This document shows positions 1 through 6,583 of a DNA stretch of 64,000 bases, piece after piece. Position numbers and translations under genes: made by a program. Origin of the DNA: JARYGU01 sp033795365 (GTDB taxonomy: Bacteria; Pseudomonadota; Alphaproteobacteria; Rhizobiales; Rhizobiaceae); assembly GCA_033795365.1 (NCBI GenBank), contig JARYGU010000002.1:248001-312000 (forward strand), given 5' to 3'. The stretch's first letter is position 1. Every line of letters starts with the position of its first letter. The notes beneath the pieces were generated by a model. That model was not told where the DNA came from, ran no database searches, and was given only the letters and a program-made list of their open reading frames with translations.

Positions 1-2
1 CC

Positions 3-620
3 GAGCCTGAGCTGCGGCATGCCTGGGCGCGTTTCCTTCTTTCATTGATCATCCGCACGCCGGAAGAGATCAGAGCACTCAAGACGAGGATAGTTAGGGA
101 CCTGAATGTTCCCGACCCGGATTTTCAAGCGCGATACGATCAGGTCCGCAAGGAAAGTTGGCCAGCGACCATCGGAGAATACCTGAAGCAGGAAAACCCC
201 AAGATGATCGAGCGGACGGCAATCATTCTGGCGACCAAGCTTATCCAGCATGAGAACGTACTTCGGACCTTCATGCGTGCGATGTGGTGGGTGCTGGACA
301 CTTCCTCGATCTCAAGACGGGTCCTCACATCCGACCATCCCCTTATTATGACGAACGGCCTTGGCCGACCGGATGGCCATTTCGCCCTTCCGCTCAGCCC
401 GACAAAGGTTTTCGTAGCCTTCATGAACGCCGATTTCGGTAACGCGGTTCGACAGATGCCGGTTGGCCGCATCGTCCGCGACGTTAACGATGCTGTCATC
501 GGGCAGGGGCGTCGTTCGGTATATGCGTTTAACGAACAAAGCACGGCCGAAGTGAAGAGGCGGATGGGAAGGCGGGACTACATGCTTCCATGGCCGGGCG
601 AGGAAACTCCATCTGGGTAA
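3..620 (+). CDS. DUF4238 domain protein, 5' end cut by window
   Basis: The reading frame is open from the first base of the window, so the gene begins upstream and only about 205 C-terminal residues are visible. The segment VLTSDHPLIM followed by FALPLSPTKVFVAF matches the conserved core of DUF4238 proteins, where a TSD-P motif precedes an FPLSP-like strand. No function is established for this family. A TTG at 45 could act as a start, but the upstream codons read ELRHAWARFLL in the same frame and look like the natural continuation. The gene ends at 620 and is followed by a stretch without a recognisable gene. The family call is fairly sure; the role is unknown. Confidence 0.7.
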   Translation, partial: EPELRHAWARFLLSLIIRTPEEIRALKTRIVRDLNVPDPDFQARYDQVRKESWPATIGEYLKQENPKMIERTAIILATKLIQHENVLRTFMRAMWWVLDTSSISRRVLTSDHPLIMTNGLGRPDGHFALPLSPTKVFVAFMNADFGNAVRQMPVGRIVRDVNDAVIGQGRRSVYAFNEQSTAEVKRRMGRRDYMLPWPGEETPSG

Positions 621-946
621 ATCTGGCGACGGTGCTTGACGGGAATAACCGCTCGTCAGGCGCGCGTTGGCAATGCCGCTACTTCTATTGCCGACAATGT
701 AAAGCTACGAATCGCGGCAAATTCCAATGCTCTCGCTTCTCCCAGTGGCGCTTGTAGCGCCACAACCAGCCGGAGGAAACTCACTGGTTGGAAAAGGAAT
801 CAGCAGCCTCTAGCTGAGCCGTAAGAGGTGTTTTCTTCCCACATTGGCCAGGACCGGGTAGACCGTTCAAAACGCTACCGCTGCGACATCGATGGCAGAA
901 TGATGAAGGGACATCGATCAGATAACCGAACATCATGGAATAAATA
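621..946. other. Non-coding or decayed stretch
   Basis: No open frame here has a convincing start, ribosome binding site and protein-like composition. A short frame around 665-760 reads CRYFYCRQC, which resembles a zinc-ribbon fragment, and ends in an early stop. It may be the remnant of a lost gene. Nothing else was recognised. Confidence 0.4.
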
Positions 947-1426
947 TCACGCGGCGTAGCGTCGTTCTTCTCTTGCAAAGACCTGTAAAACGATCAGCAG
1001 AAACGCGCCGACGCTGATCCATACATCAGCCAGATTGAAAACGAACGGGTGCCAATCTCCAAAATGGAGATCGAGATAATCCGTCACCGCGCTATTGACT
1101 GCACGGTCGAGGAAATTCGCGAGCGCGCCCGCGATGATGACCGAGAGCGCCAGACGCTCGCCGCCATGCGGAATCCTGTAGGCCCATATAGCGAGGCCGA
1201 GCGTCAGAAGGCCGGTAAACGCCAGTAGGGCAAGCCTTCGGCCGTCATGATCGAACGAAAGCAGACTGAACGAAACCCCTTCGTTGAAGGTTAGGCGCAG
1301 CGATATGAAGGGCAGGAAATCGACCGCAGAACCATAAGGTTCGAGACTGGCGCGCGCCCATGCCTTCGCGGCAAGATCGAGCGCGACACCAGCCAGAACG
1401 ACGATGATGCACCAGCCAGTTTTCAA
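947..1426 (-). CDS. lspA: Signal peptidase II (prolipoprotein signal peptidase), metal-operon copy
   Basis: Product of 159 residues, the usual LspA length, with four predicted membrane helices. The two catalytic aspartate regions are visible: ANFLDRAVNSAV and FNLADVWISVG. LspA removes signal peptides from lipidated prolipoproteins in the inner membrane. The start chosen is TTG at 1426, because it overlaps the TGA of the upstream cation-efflux gene as TTGA (1423-1426) and restores the normal N-terminus KTGWCIIVVLAG. A longer frame exists but runs deep into the upstream gene. The context suggests an accessory LspA, comparable with PbrC of lead-resistance operons, rather than the housekeeping copy. 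That role is inferred from neighbourhood. Confidence 0.88.
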   Translation of the reverse strand: MKTGWCIIVVLAGVALDLAAKAWARASLEPYGSAVDFLPFISLRLTFNEGVSFSLLSFDHDGRRLALLAFTGLLTLGLAIWAYRIPHGGERLALSVIIAGALANFLDRAVNSAVTDYLDLHFGDWHPFVFNLADVWISVGAFLLIVLQVFAREERRYAA

Positions 1427-2277
1427 GAGCGCCCCGCTTGGGCGAGGTCTTGCCTCGCATCGCGGATGATCGACCACGCCGATTGCAGGAACAAGCCTGC
1501 GACCGCGAACGCGACGATCAAATCTGGCCATGGGCTGTTCAGCCACCAGACAACGACTGCCGCCGCGACGACAGCCAGATTGCCGATGGCATCATTGCGC
1601 GAGAACAGCCAAACAGCGCGCACGTTCGCATCGCCCTTGCGGTGAGGGATCAGCACCGCAGCCGCGATGACGTTGACAAGGCAGGCAACGAGCGCAAAGC
1701 CGCCCATCAGCAGCGTTTGCGGCTCGTGTTCGACGAACACGCGATAGAGCGTCGAGCCGATCACACCAATTCCAAGAAGGGCAAGAAACACGCCTTGGAG
1801 CAGCGCGGCTTTGGCGCGGGCCGCCAAGCCCCAGCCTACAGCAATCAGGCCGAGGAAGGAGATCGCACCGTCTCCGATGAAGTCGAGCGCATCCGCTTGC
1901 AGAGCCTGCGACCCGGCAAGGAAGCTGCCGACAATCTCAATGACGCCATAGCCTGCATTGAGAAGGACGACGATCCAGAGCGCGCGTTTATAGGCGGGTG
2001 TCACATGGGACAAGTCGGGGATTTTGTCGTCGTCATCCGCGTCGTCGCTTGTCTCGCCGATACGGTCGAGCTGATAGCCCAGGCTAGTGACGGCCTGCTC
2101 AACAACAGGCAGACGCCTTGCCGGATCATCGACATCAAGCGTCATGATCTGCGAGGCGATGGACACTTTCACATCCGCTACGCCCTCGACTTTGCGAGCT
2201 GCGCCTTCGACCTTTGCCGCGCAGGACGAGCAATCCATGCCGGTGACGTTGTAACGGATAGTGGTGGCAGCACCCAT
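1423..2277 (-). CDS. CDF-family cation efflux protein with N-terminal HMA domain
   Basis: Product of 284 residues. Residues 5-70 form a heavy-metal-associated domain with the motif GMDCSSC (Cys15, Cys18). A hydrophobic cation diffusion facilitator-type transporter follows, with several helices from about residue 100 (ALWIVVLLNAGYGVIEIVGS and the following segment LQADALDFIGDGAISFLG). CDF proteins export divalent metals from the cytoplasm in exchange for protons. The start ATG at 2277 is chosen because a GAGG site lies seven bases upstream and because longer versions would start inside the promoter at 2306-2336. The gene is divergent from a CadR/PbrR-like regulator and coupled to lspA. Zinc, cadmium or lead are the likely substrates; the sequence does not decide which. 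Confidence 0.88.
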   Translation of the reverse strand: MGAATTIRYNVTGMDCSSCAAKVEGAARKVEGVADVKVSIASQIMTLDVDDPARRLPVVEQAVTSLGYQLDRIGETSDDADDDDKIPDLSHVTPAYKRALWIVVLLNAGYGVIEIVGSFLAGSQALQADALDFIGDGAISFLGLIAVGWGLAARAKAALLQGVFLALLGIGVIGSTLYRVFVEHEPQTLLMGGFALVACLVNVIAAAVLIPHRKGDANVRAVWLFSRNDAIGNLAVVAAAVVVWWLNSPWPDLIVAFAVAGLFLQSAWSIIRDARQDLAQAGRS

Positions 2278-2305
2278 TTGAAAACCTCGAAATCTTTTGG
2301 TTTTC

Positions 2306-2336
2306 ATGCTAGAACCTGTAGTGACTACAGGAGCAA
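2306..2336 (-). promoter_or_regulatory. MerR-type metal promoter and operator
   Basis: Reading on the minus strand, TTGCTC (2331-2336) and TAGCAT (2306-2311) are separated by exactly 19 bases, the over-long spacer typical of MerR-family metal promoters. The spacer region carries a perfect dyad CCTGTAG-TGA-CTACAGG (2315-2331). This half-site resembles CadR/PbrR-type operators. It drives the CDF-lspA pair and lies directly ahead of the divergent regulator, which probably binds it. Confidence 0.85.
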
Positions 2337-2344
2337 GGCAAAAA

Positions 2345-2824
2345 TTGCAGATCGGTGATTTATCCCGCGCCACGGGCGTCAACATTGAAACAATCCGCTA
2401 TTATGAGCGGGCCGGTGTTCTGCCGCCCCCCGCACGTCAACCAAACGGGCGGCGAAGTTACAGCACGGCCGATGCGCGCCATCTCGGCTTCATCCGCCAT
2501 GCTCGTGAACTCGGCTTTGACCTATCGAGCATCCGCGTCCTGCTGGCCTTGCAGGAGCAGCCGGAGGCATCCTGCGAGGATGCGAGCCGGATCGCGCAAA
2601 GCCAGCTTGAAGCAGTCGAGAGCCGCCTTGCGCGCTTATTGTCGCTACGCGACGCGCTATCGCGCATGATCTTGGAATGCGGGCGCGGCAAGGTGTCGGA
2701 GTGCCGTGTGATCGAGGCGCTTGCCGAGAGCCAGATACAGCCCCACGGTAGCAGTCACGAAACTAGCTTCCTATCTACGAGATCGAATCGAAAAGGGGAT
2801 GAAGGAACGAAGGGCGAAAATTGA
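2345..2824 (+). CDS. MerR-family metal-responsive regulator, CadR/PbrR-like
   Basis: Product of 159 residues beginning MQIGDLSRATGV, with the MerR winged helix-turn-helix (residues 1-70, including ETIRYYERAGVL), a dimerisation helix and a C-terminal metal-binding loop. Cysteines fall at 77, 112 and 120, close to the three-cysteine arrangement known for CadR/PbrR proteins. The start is TTG at 2345: AAGG lies six bases upstream, and any earlier start would translate through the operator. The tail after residue 125 is charged and variable. It is expected to twist the overlong-spacer promoter at 2306-2336 when loaded with cadmium, lead or zinc. The family call is strong; the metal is inferred. 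Confidence 0.85.
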   Translation: MQIGDLSRATGVNIETIRYYERAGVLPPPARQPNGRRSYSTADARHLGFIRHARELGFDLSSIRVLLALQEQPEASCEDASRIAQSQLEAVESRLARLLSLRDALSRMILECGRGKVSECRVIEALAESQIQPHGSSHETSFLSTRSNRKGDEGTKGEN

Positions 2825-2997
2825 CGAGAGCAGTTGGCCCAACAAGAGCTTTTCCACGCGGCTGGAAATGTGGCACCCCCAACTTGCGGCTCCGTTGTCG
2901 AGGAGCGAGGAGGCTGCATTGCCTCAAGAGGGCAGAACCGGTGACGAAATCTCCAGGCGCGAACCGGTGGCGTCACATGGCTCCACACGCCCTGACA

Positions 2998-3534
2998 TCA
3001 ACGCCGTACAGCTTGGAATGGGTTCATACCGGAAAGGAGCCGCTGCCGCACACGTTCGATTTCGACAAGTGTCTTCGCTGGATCGGCACGAACCCCGGGC
3101 CCGACTTCCATCCCATCCCTGTAAGCGACGCGATAGTCGCCTTCGTCACGCCATTCAATTTTGTCGTCAGGAATGAATTCGAATGTACGACCACTGTGCA
3201 TCGGCGCGGGCGTCACACATACGAAATCCCCATTTTGAAAGACCACCGAGTGAAGAACGAACTGTCCGTCCTGAGGCCACCATCCGGTGACTTGTCGCAG
3301 CCGCTTGTCTGGGTCGTTGTCCTGCATGAACCGAGCGTTCTTGTGGCATTCTCGCGGCGGCATCCGCATATATGCCAGTGCCTCATCCGGATACCGTGTG
3401 ACCTTCACGACCGGAAGGCTGCCTATGTCGGCGACCACCTTCGCCTCCCACTCAGTTGCCGGAAAGGACCAGCTGTCGAGTTCGGCGAGGAACGACGCCC
3501 TTGCTTCTTCCAGTTTTCGTTTTGCCTGGCCCAC
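2998..3534 (-). CDS. Conserved hypothetical protein
   Basis: Product of 178 residues, not assigned to a named family. The conserved-looking core is PRECHKNARFMQDNDPDKR, then VTGWWPQDGQFVLHSVV and FEFIPDDKIEWRD, rich in Trp, His and acidic residues and consistent with a cytoplasmic protein. The GTG start at 3534 gives MGQAKRKLEEARASF and has AAGGGG six bases upstream. Similar MGQAK starts occur in several small hypothetical proteins. A longer frame with a TTG at 3597 lacks a binding site. The opposite strand also has a long frame, but it overlaps this one completely and has no family signal. Function unknown. Confidence 0.65.
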   Translation of the reverse strand: MGQAKRKLEEARASFLAELDSWSFPATEWEAKVVADIGSLPVVKVTRYPDEALAYMRMPPRECHKNARFMQDNDPDKRLRQVTGWWPQDGQFVLHSVVFQNGDFVCVTPAPMHSGRTFEFIPDDKIEWRDEGDYRVAYRDGMEVGPGVRADPAKTLVEIERVRQRLLSGMNPFQAVRR

Positions 3535-3942
3535 AGGAGTCCCCTTCTCGTAAAACCCTAGCTGCCTGGATGTATGAGACCCAGTGCGTACCCGCAACAG
3601 GAGTAAAAATTAGGCAACAAGTTTCGCGGGATTGAACTCTCGGACTCGTCTCGCGGAAGGGGCGGCTCAACAGGTTCACCGCCTCAGGAGCAGGGAATTC
3701 CCTGAGCATCGGGAGCGCAGCCAGCAGGCGGTGACCTGAAAATAGGAAAGCCCGTCACCAAGATAAGAAAGCTCTTGCAGCCAGACAGGAAAGCACCAAC
3801 CATATGAAGGCTAAGCTAATCTTAGTGACGTACCGGTTGGCCTGTACGACTACCGCCGGACGAGCGCGTCGCTTAGGCCTCAGCCGATGAGGCCGAACCA
3901 GTTGAACGTTTATCCTGAAATTCTTCTTCCGACCGGACGTGA
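3535..3942. other. Gene-free stretch with nested inverted repeats
   Basis: No convincing gene lies between the hypothetical gene and the Crp/Fnr gene, both on the minus strand. The stretch holds the nested dyads described at 3671-3738. The rest shows no recognisable tRNA, riboswitch or insertion-sequence end. Confidence 0.5.
3671..3738. repeat. Nested inverted repeats, possible structured RNA
   Basis: The outer arms are CAGGTTCACCGCCT (3671-3684) and AGGCGGTGACCTG (3726-3738), which pair with one bulged base. Inside them CTCAGG (3683-3688) pairs with CCTGAG (3701-3706), and CAGGGAATTCCCTG (3691-3704) is a perfect 14-base palindrome. There is no U-tract, so a simple terminator is unlikely. 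Confidence 0.55.
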
Positions 3943-4509
3943 TCAATCCTCCCTGTATGGAAGAGCGCGGAGCCGCCGTTTCGCAAGTTCGCGGTAGAGG
4001 GCTTCTGGCGAAACTCCAATCTCGGCCGCGAGGTTCTTCCAATCACCCTTCGAAGGTTCTCGCTCGTTCCAGGCTACCCAAGCGCTTAGCCTAGCGGTGA
4101 CCGTCTTCAGCGCCGCAATCTCTGATCGCCTTCGACTGTTTTGCAGTTCTGCAGACAGATGAATAATCCATGCTCTCGCAAAGTTTGAGTCATTTTCTAT
4201 GAGGTCGCGGATGCTGCTCACTTGAATACCGGCCACCTTGGCAGGAGTCAGCGCCACCGCGTCGCAATGGTACTGGCCCGCAAAGACGGAGGCTTCCGCA
4301 AGAATACTGCCAGCGTCGGCTCGTTGGAGGACGGCGACGTTACCATCATCTTGGAACCGAACCAGATTTATCGAGCCTTCCAGAATGACAAAGAGAAGTT
4401 GGACGACGTCCCCACGGTGGAACACGTGTCCGTCTTTCGGGACATGCTTGTGTGCTGACGACTTCGCAAGCAGCTGTTCGAATAGAGGCTGTGACATGAT
4501 AGCGATCAT
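3943..4509 (-). CDS. Crp/Fnr-family transcriptional regulator
   Basis: Product of 188 residues with an N-terminal cyclic-nucleotide-binding-like beta barrel (about residues 20-110, including GSINLVRFQDDGNVAVLQ and ILAEASVF) and a C-terminal winged helix (about 130-185, WKNLAAEIGVSPEALYRELAKRR). Cysteines are almost absent and no N-terminal cluster like the FNR iron-sulfur ligands is present, so it is not an FNR oxygen sensor. The effector is unknown. The start at 4509 is the first of two nearby ATGs. It is divergent from the CpxP/Spy-like gene, and a CATGAT-AGCG-ATCATG dyad (4495-4510) covers its own start codon, suggesting autoregulation. Placement in a metal cluster suggests a metal- or redox-related regulon; that is inference. 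Confidence 0.82.
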   Translation of the reverse strand: MIAIMSQPLFEQLLAKSSAHKHVPKDGHVFHRGDVVQLLFVILEGSINLVRFQDDGNVAVLQRADAGSILAEASVFAGQYHCDAVALTPAKVAGIQVSSIRDLIENDSNFARAWIIHLSAELQNSRRRSEIAALKTVTARLSAWVAWNEREPSKGDWKNLAAEIGVSPEALYRELAKRRLRALPYRED

Positions 4510-4564
4510 GTCGCCAGAGCATCCTTCATGGCAAGGTCCTTATCGTCAACCATTCGAGGTTCCG

Positions 4565-5089
4565 ATGAGATTTCATATCCTGGCAATTCCCCTTATGGTC
4601 CTGCCACTGACCGCTTACGCACAGCAGGCTCACCATGACCATGCATCCGCATATATGGGCGAGGAAATGCGGGAGATCAAAAGCCTCTCTGCCGAAGATA
4701 TCGCGGAGCTGAAGCGAGGTGGTGGCTGGGGTTTCGCGAAGACGGCCGAGTTGAACGGAATACCCGGTCCCAGTCATGTTCTGGCGATGAAGCAGGAGCT
4801 TGCTCTGACACCGTCACAACTGCAACTCGCGCAGGAGGTGTTCGAAAAAATGCAGCGGAGTGCAATTCAAGAGGGGGAGCGGCTGATCGCAGCGGAGCGG
4901 GACCTGGAATCTGCCTTTCAATCGGGTTCGATAAACGAGAGCGGCTTACACCGAAAACTTGGGCAGATCGAACAGAGCAGGGCGACCCTCAGGTTCATTC
5001 ACCTGTCTGCGCATCTGGAAATGAAAAAGCTGCTGGATCGTCATCAGGTCGAAAAGTACAACGAGCTGCGCGGGTACGCAGCTCGTTGA
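4565..5089 (+). CDS. Periplasmic CpxP/Spy-like heavy-metal sensor protein
   Basis: Product of 174 residues with a Sec signal peptide (MRFHILAIPLMVLPLTAYAQ), a His-containing mature N-terminus (HHDHASAYMGEEM) and a helical body with the family's LTPSQLQLAQEVFEKM segment, an LTxxQ-type motif near residues 80-95. Proteins of this type act in the periplasm as chaperones or metal-binding sensors that restrain two-component or efflux responses. The start ATG at 4565 is chosen because it gives the intact signal peptide and has GAGG upstream; a longer frame overlapping the Crp/Fnr gene is spurious. It is divergent from that regulator and convergent with copZ. The copper link is inferred from the neighbours. 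Confidence 0.8.
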   Translation: MRFHILAIPLMVLPLTAYAQQAHHDHASAYMGEEMREIKSLSAEDIAELKRGGGWGFAKTAELNGIPGPSHVLAMKQELALTPSQLQLAQEVFEKMQRSAIQEGERLIAAERDLESAFQSGSINESGLHRKLGQIEQSRATLRFIHLSAHLEMKKLLDRHQVEKYNELRGYAAR

Positions 5090-5095
5090 TCGACA

Positions 5096-5296
5096 TCACT
5101 TTGACAGGGAGGGTGTATATCCCGCATCGGCAATTGAAGCGCTGATCACCTCCGGCGCGAGCGCTGTTTCGACCGAAACGGTTTTGCTGCCGAGGTCGAT
5201 CTTGGCAGAGGCGTTGGGGTCGGCTGCCTTGATGGCTTTCTCTACCGTGCTCACACAGTGACCACAGGTCATATCGGGAATTTCAAATTTGATCAT
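5096..5296 (-). CDS. copZ: CopZ-type copper chaperone (HMA domain)
   Basis: Product of 66 residues consisting of a single HMA ferredoxin-like fold. The metal site is PDMTCGHCVSTVEKAI (MTCxxC near residue 10). Free HMA proteins carry Cu(I) in the cytoplasm to P-type ATPases or regulators. The start ATG at 5296 has GGAG six bases upstream; an earlier ATG at 5308 would include that site. Its promoter at 5325-5355 has the layout of a CueR-controlled promoter, which supports copper rather than another metal. No copper ATPase gene is in the window. Confidence 0.9.
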   Translation of the reverse strand: MIKFEIPDMTCGHCVSTVEKAIKAADPNASAKIDLGSKTVSVETALAPEVISASIADAGYTPSLSK

Positions 5297-5324
5297 AGGG
5301 GTCTCCACTTGGTTTGACTTTTCT

Positions 5325-5355
5325 TATGTGGGGCTTCCCACGATGGGAGGGTCAA
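5325..5355 (-). promoter_or_regulatory. CueR-type copper promoter of copZ
   Basis: On the minus strand TTGACC (5350-5355) is followed, after 19 bases, by the weak -10 CACATA (5325-5330). The spacer dyad is CCTCCCA-TCG-TGGGAAG (5334-5350, one mismatch between arms), close to known CueR operators in alphaproteobacteria. No cueR-like gene is in this window. Confidence 0.75.
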
Positions 5356-5545
5356 TAGTCATGTGGAGACTTTCTCCGTTCTGTAGAGCAGGAGGGTCGG
5401 CAGCGCTAGCAAAAGTCCCCACTGGGCTGCCGTTGGTAGATTTTGCCACCAACAGCCAGCTTAAGATATTCTACCTTGAATTGTTATTGATTCGTGGCAA
5501 CAGTTCGGGAACTGAGTCTTCAATAAGCCTGTTCCGAGAAAAGCT

Positions 5546-6583
5546 TTGGACCTGAATGAACTGAAACTTTTGCTGCAACGGCATTTTACCGACGGATTGG
5601 TCATAATTGTTGGATCAGGTTTATCTTGCGCCGAAGGGTTGCCGGGTATGGGAGCCCTGGCCGACTACTTATGCTCCCACATCGGACCAGAGCTTTCTGA
5701 AGATGATCAGAAACTCTGGCTTGAGCTGTCGCCGCTGATCAAGGCTAAAGGCCTTGAGGCGGCATTGCTCTCGAAACCACCTAGTGCAACGCTCGAAGCG
5801 TCAATAGTCGCCAAGACTGGCGATCTGATAGCCGCGCGCGAGCGAGAGATCGTAGCCGAGGTTTTTAACAGAGCCCGAACCCTACGGTTCACGAGGCTGC
5901 TCCGGCACGTCTTGAAACCTGGTTCCGGTATCCCGGTGGTGACGACCAACTATGACCGGTTGATCGAGATCGCCTCCGAAGAGGCCGACCTGGGCGTCGA
6001 TACGCTATTTGTCGGTCATTTTGCAGGCCAACTTAATGAGCAGGAAAGCCGTCTTTCTTTTTGTCGCGAGGTTTCTCTCAAAGGAAAAAACAATGTTCAG
6101 TTCAGGTACCGGCCAAAGGTCAACTTATTCAAACCACACGGAAGCTTGGACTGGTATCACCGCGACGGGAAACCGGTCAGGTACGCTGGTGATCTGCCGC
6201 TGCCCAGGTTGATCATTACACCAGGGCTGAACAAGTTTCGGAATGGCTATGAACGTCCGTTTGATCGGCACCGTGAACGTGCAAACGGGGCGATTGACAA
6301 GGCAAGCCGCTTCCTGGTGCTAGGCTACGGCTTCAATGATGATCACCTGGAAACTCACTTGGCCCCCCGCATCAAAAGCGGCGTGCCGACGCTCCTTCTA
6401 ACGCATTCCCTGTCGGAGAATGCTCTTAACCTCGCGCGTGAGCATTCTAATATCGTCGCTATCCAGTACGGAAACGCTGGAGTGGACGGCTCTACAGTCT
6501 TCGTGGAGAGAAACAGCTTTTTCGTCCCTGGACTTGCACTCTGGGACCTCGATGACTTCATCACAAAGGTGCTTGAACCATGA
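5546..6583 (+). CDS. SIR2-domain protein of a SIR2-HerA defence module
   Basis: Product of 345 residues. The SIR2 signature residues are visible: the nucleotide-binding loop IVGSGLSCAEG (about 21-31), TTNYD with Asn135 and Asp137, and the catalytic histidine in KPHGS (His198). A second GYGF-type loop appears in LVLGYGFNDDHLETHL near residue 258. Defence-associated SIR2 proteins typically hydrolyse NAD+ during infection. The TTG at 5546 is the only reasonable start and has only a weak binding site. The stop overlaps the ATG of the HerA gene (ATGA, 6580-6583), so the two products are translationally coupled and probably form one complex. The defence role is inferred from the published SIR2-HerA architecture. 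Confidence 0.85.
   Translation: MDLNELKLLLQRHFTDGLVIIVGSGLSCAEGLPGMGALADYLCSHIGPELSEDDQKLWLELSPLIKAKGLEAALLSKPPSATLEASIVAKTGDLIAAREREIVAEVFNRARTLRFTRLLRHVLKPGSGIPVVTTNYDRLIEIASEEADLGVDTLFVGHFAGQLNEQESRLSFCREVSLKGKNNVQFRYRPKVNLFKPHGSLDWYHRDGKPVRYAGDLPLPRLIITPGLNKFRNGYERPFDRHRERANGAIDKASRFLVLGYGFNDDHLETHLAPRIKSGVPTLLLTHSLSENALNLAREHSNIVAIQYGNAGVDGSTVFVERNSFFVPGLALWDLDDFITKVLEP

Noticed and set aside
1438..2358. Plus-strand frame of 306 codons opposite the CDF gene
   Set aside because: Mirror of a GC-rich coding region. No family motif; the minus strand encodes a clear HMA-CDF protein.
2821..3561. Plus-strand frame of 246 codons
   Set aside because: It is fully antisense to the better-supported gene at 2998-3534, which has a good GTG start and binding site and a protein-like composition.
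5289..5555. Plus-strand frame across the copZ promoter
   Set aside because: It covers a recognisable CueR-type promoter and has no binding site or homology signal.
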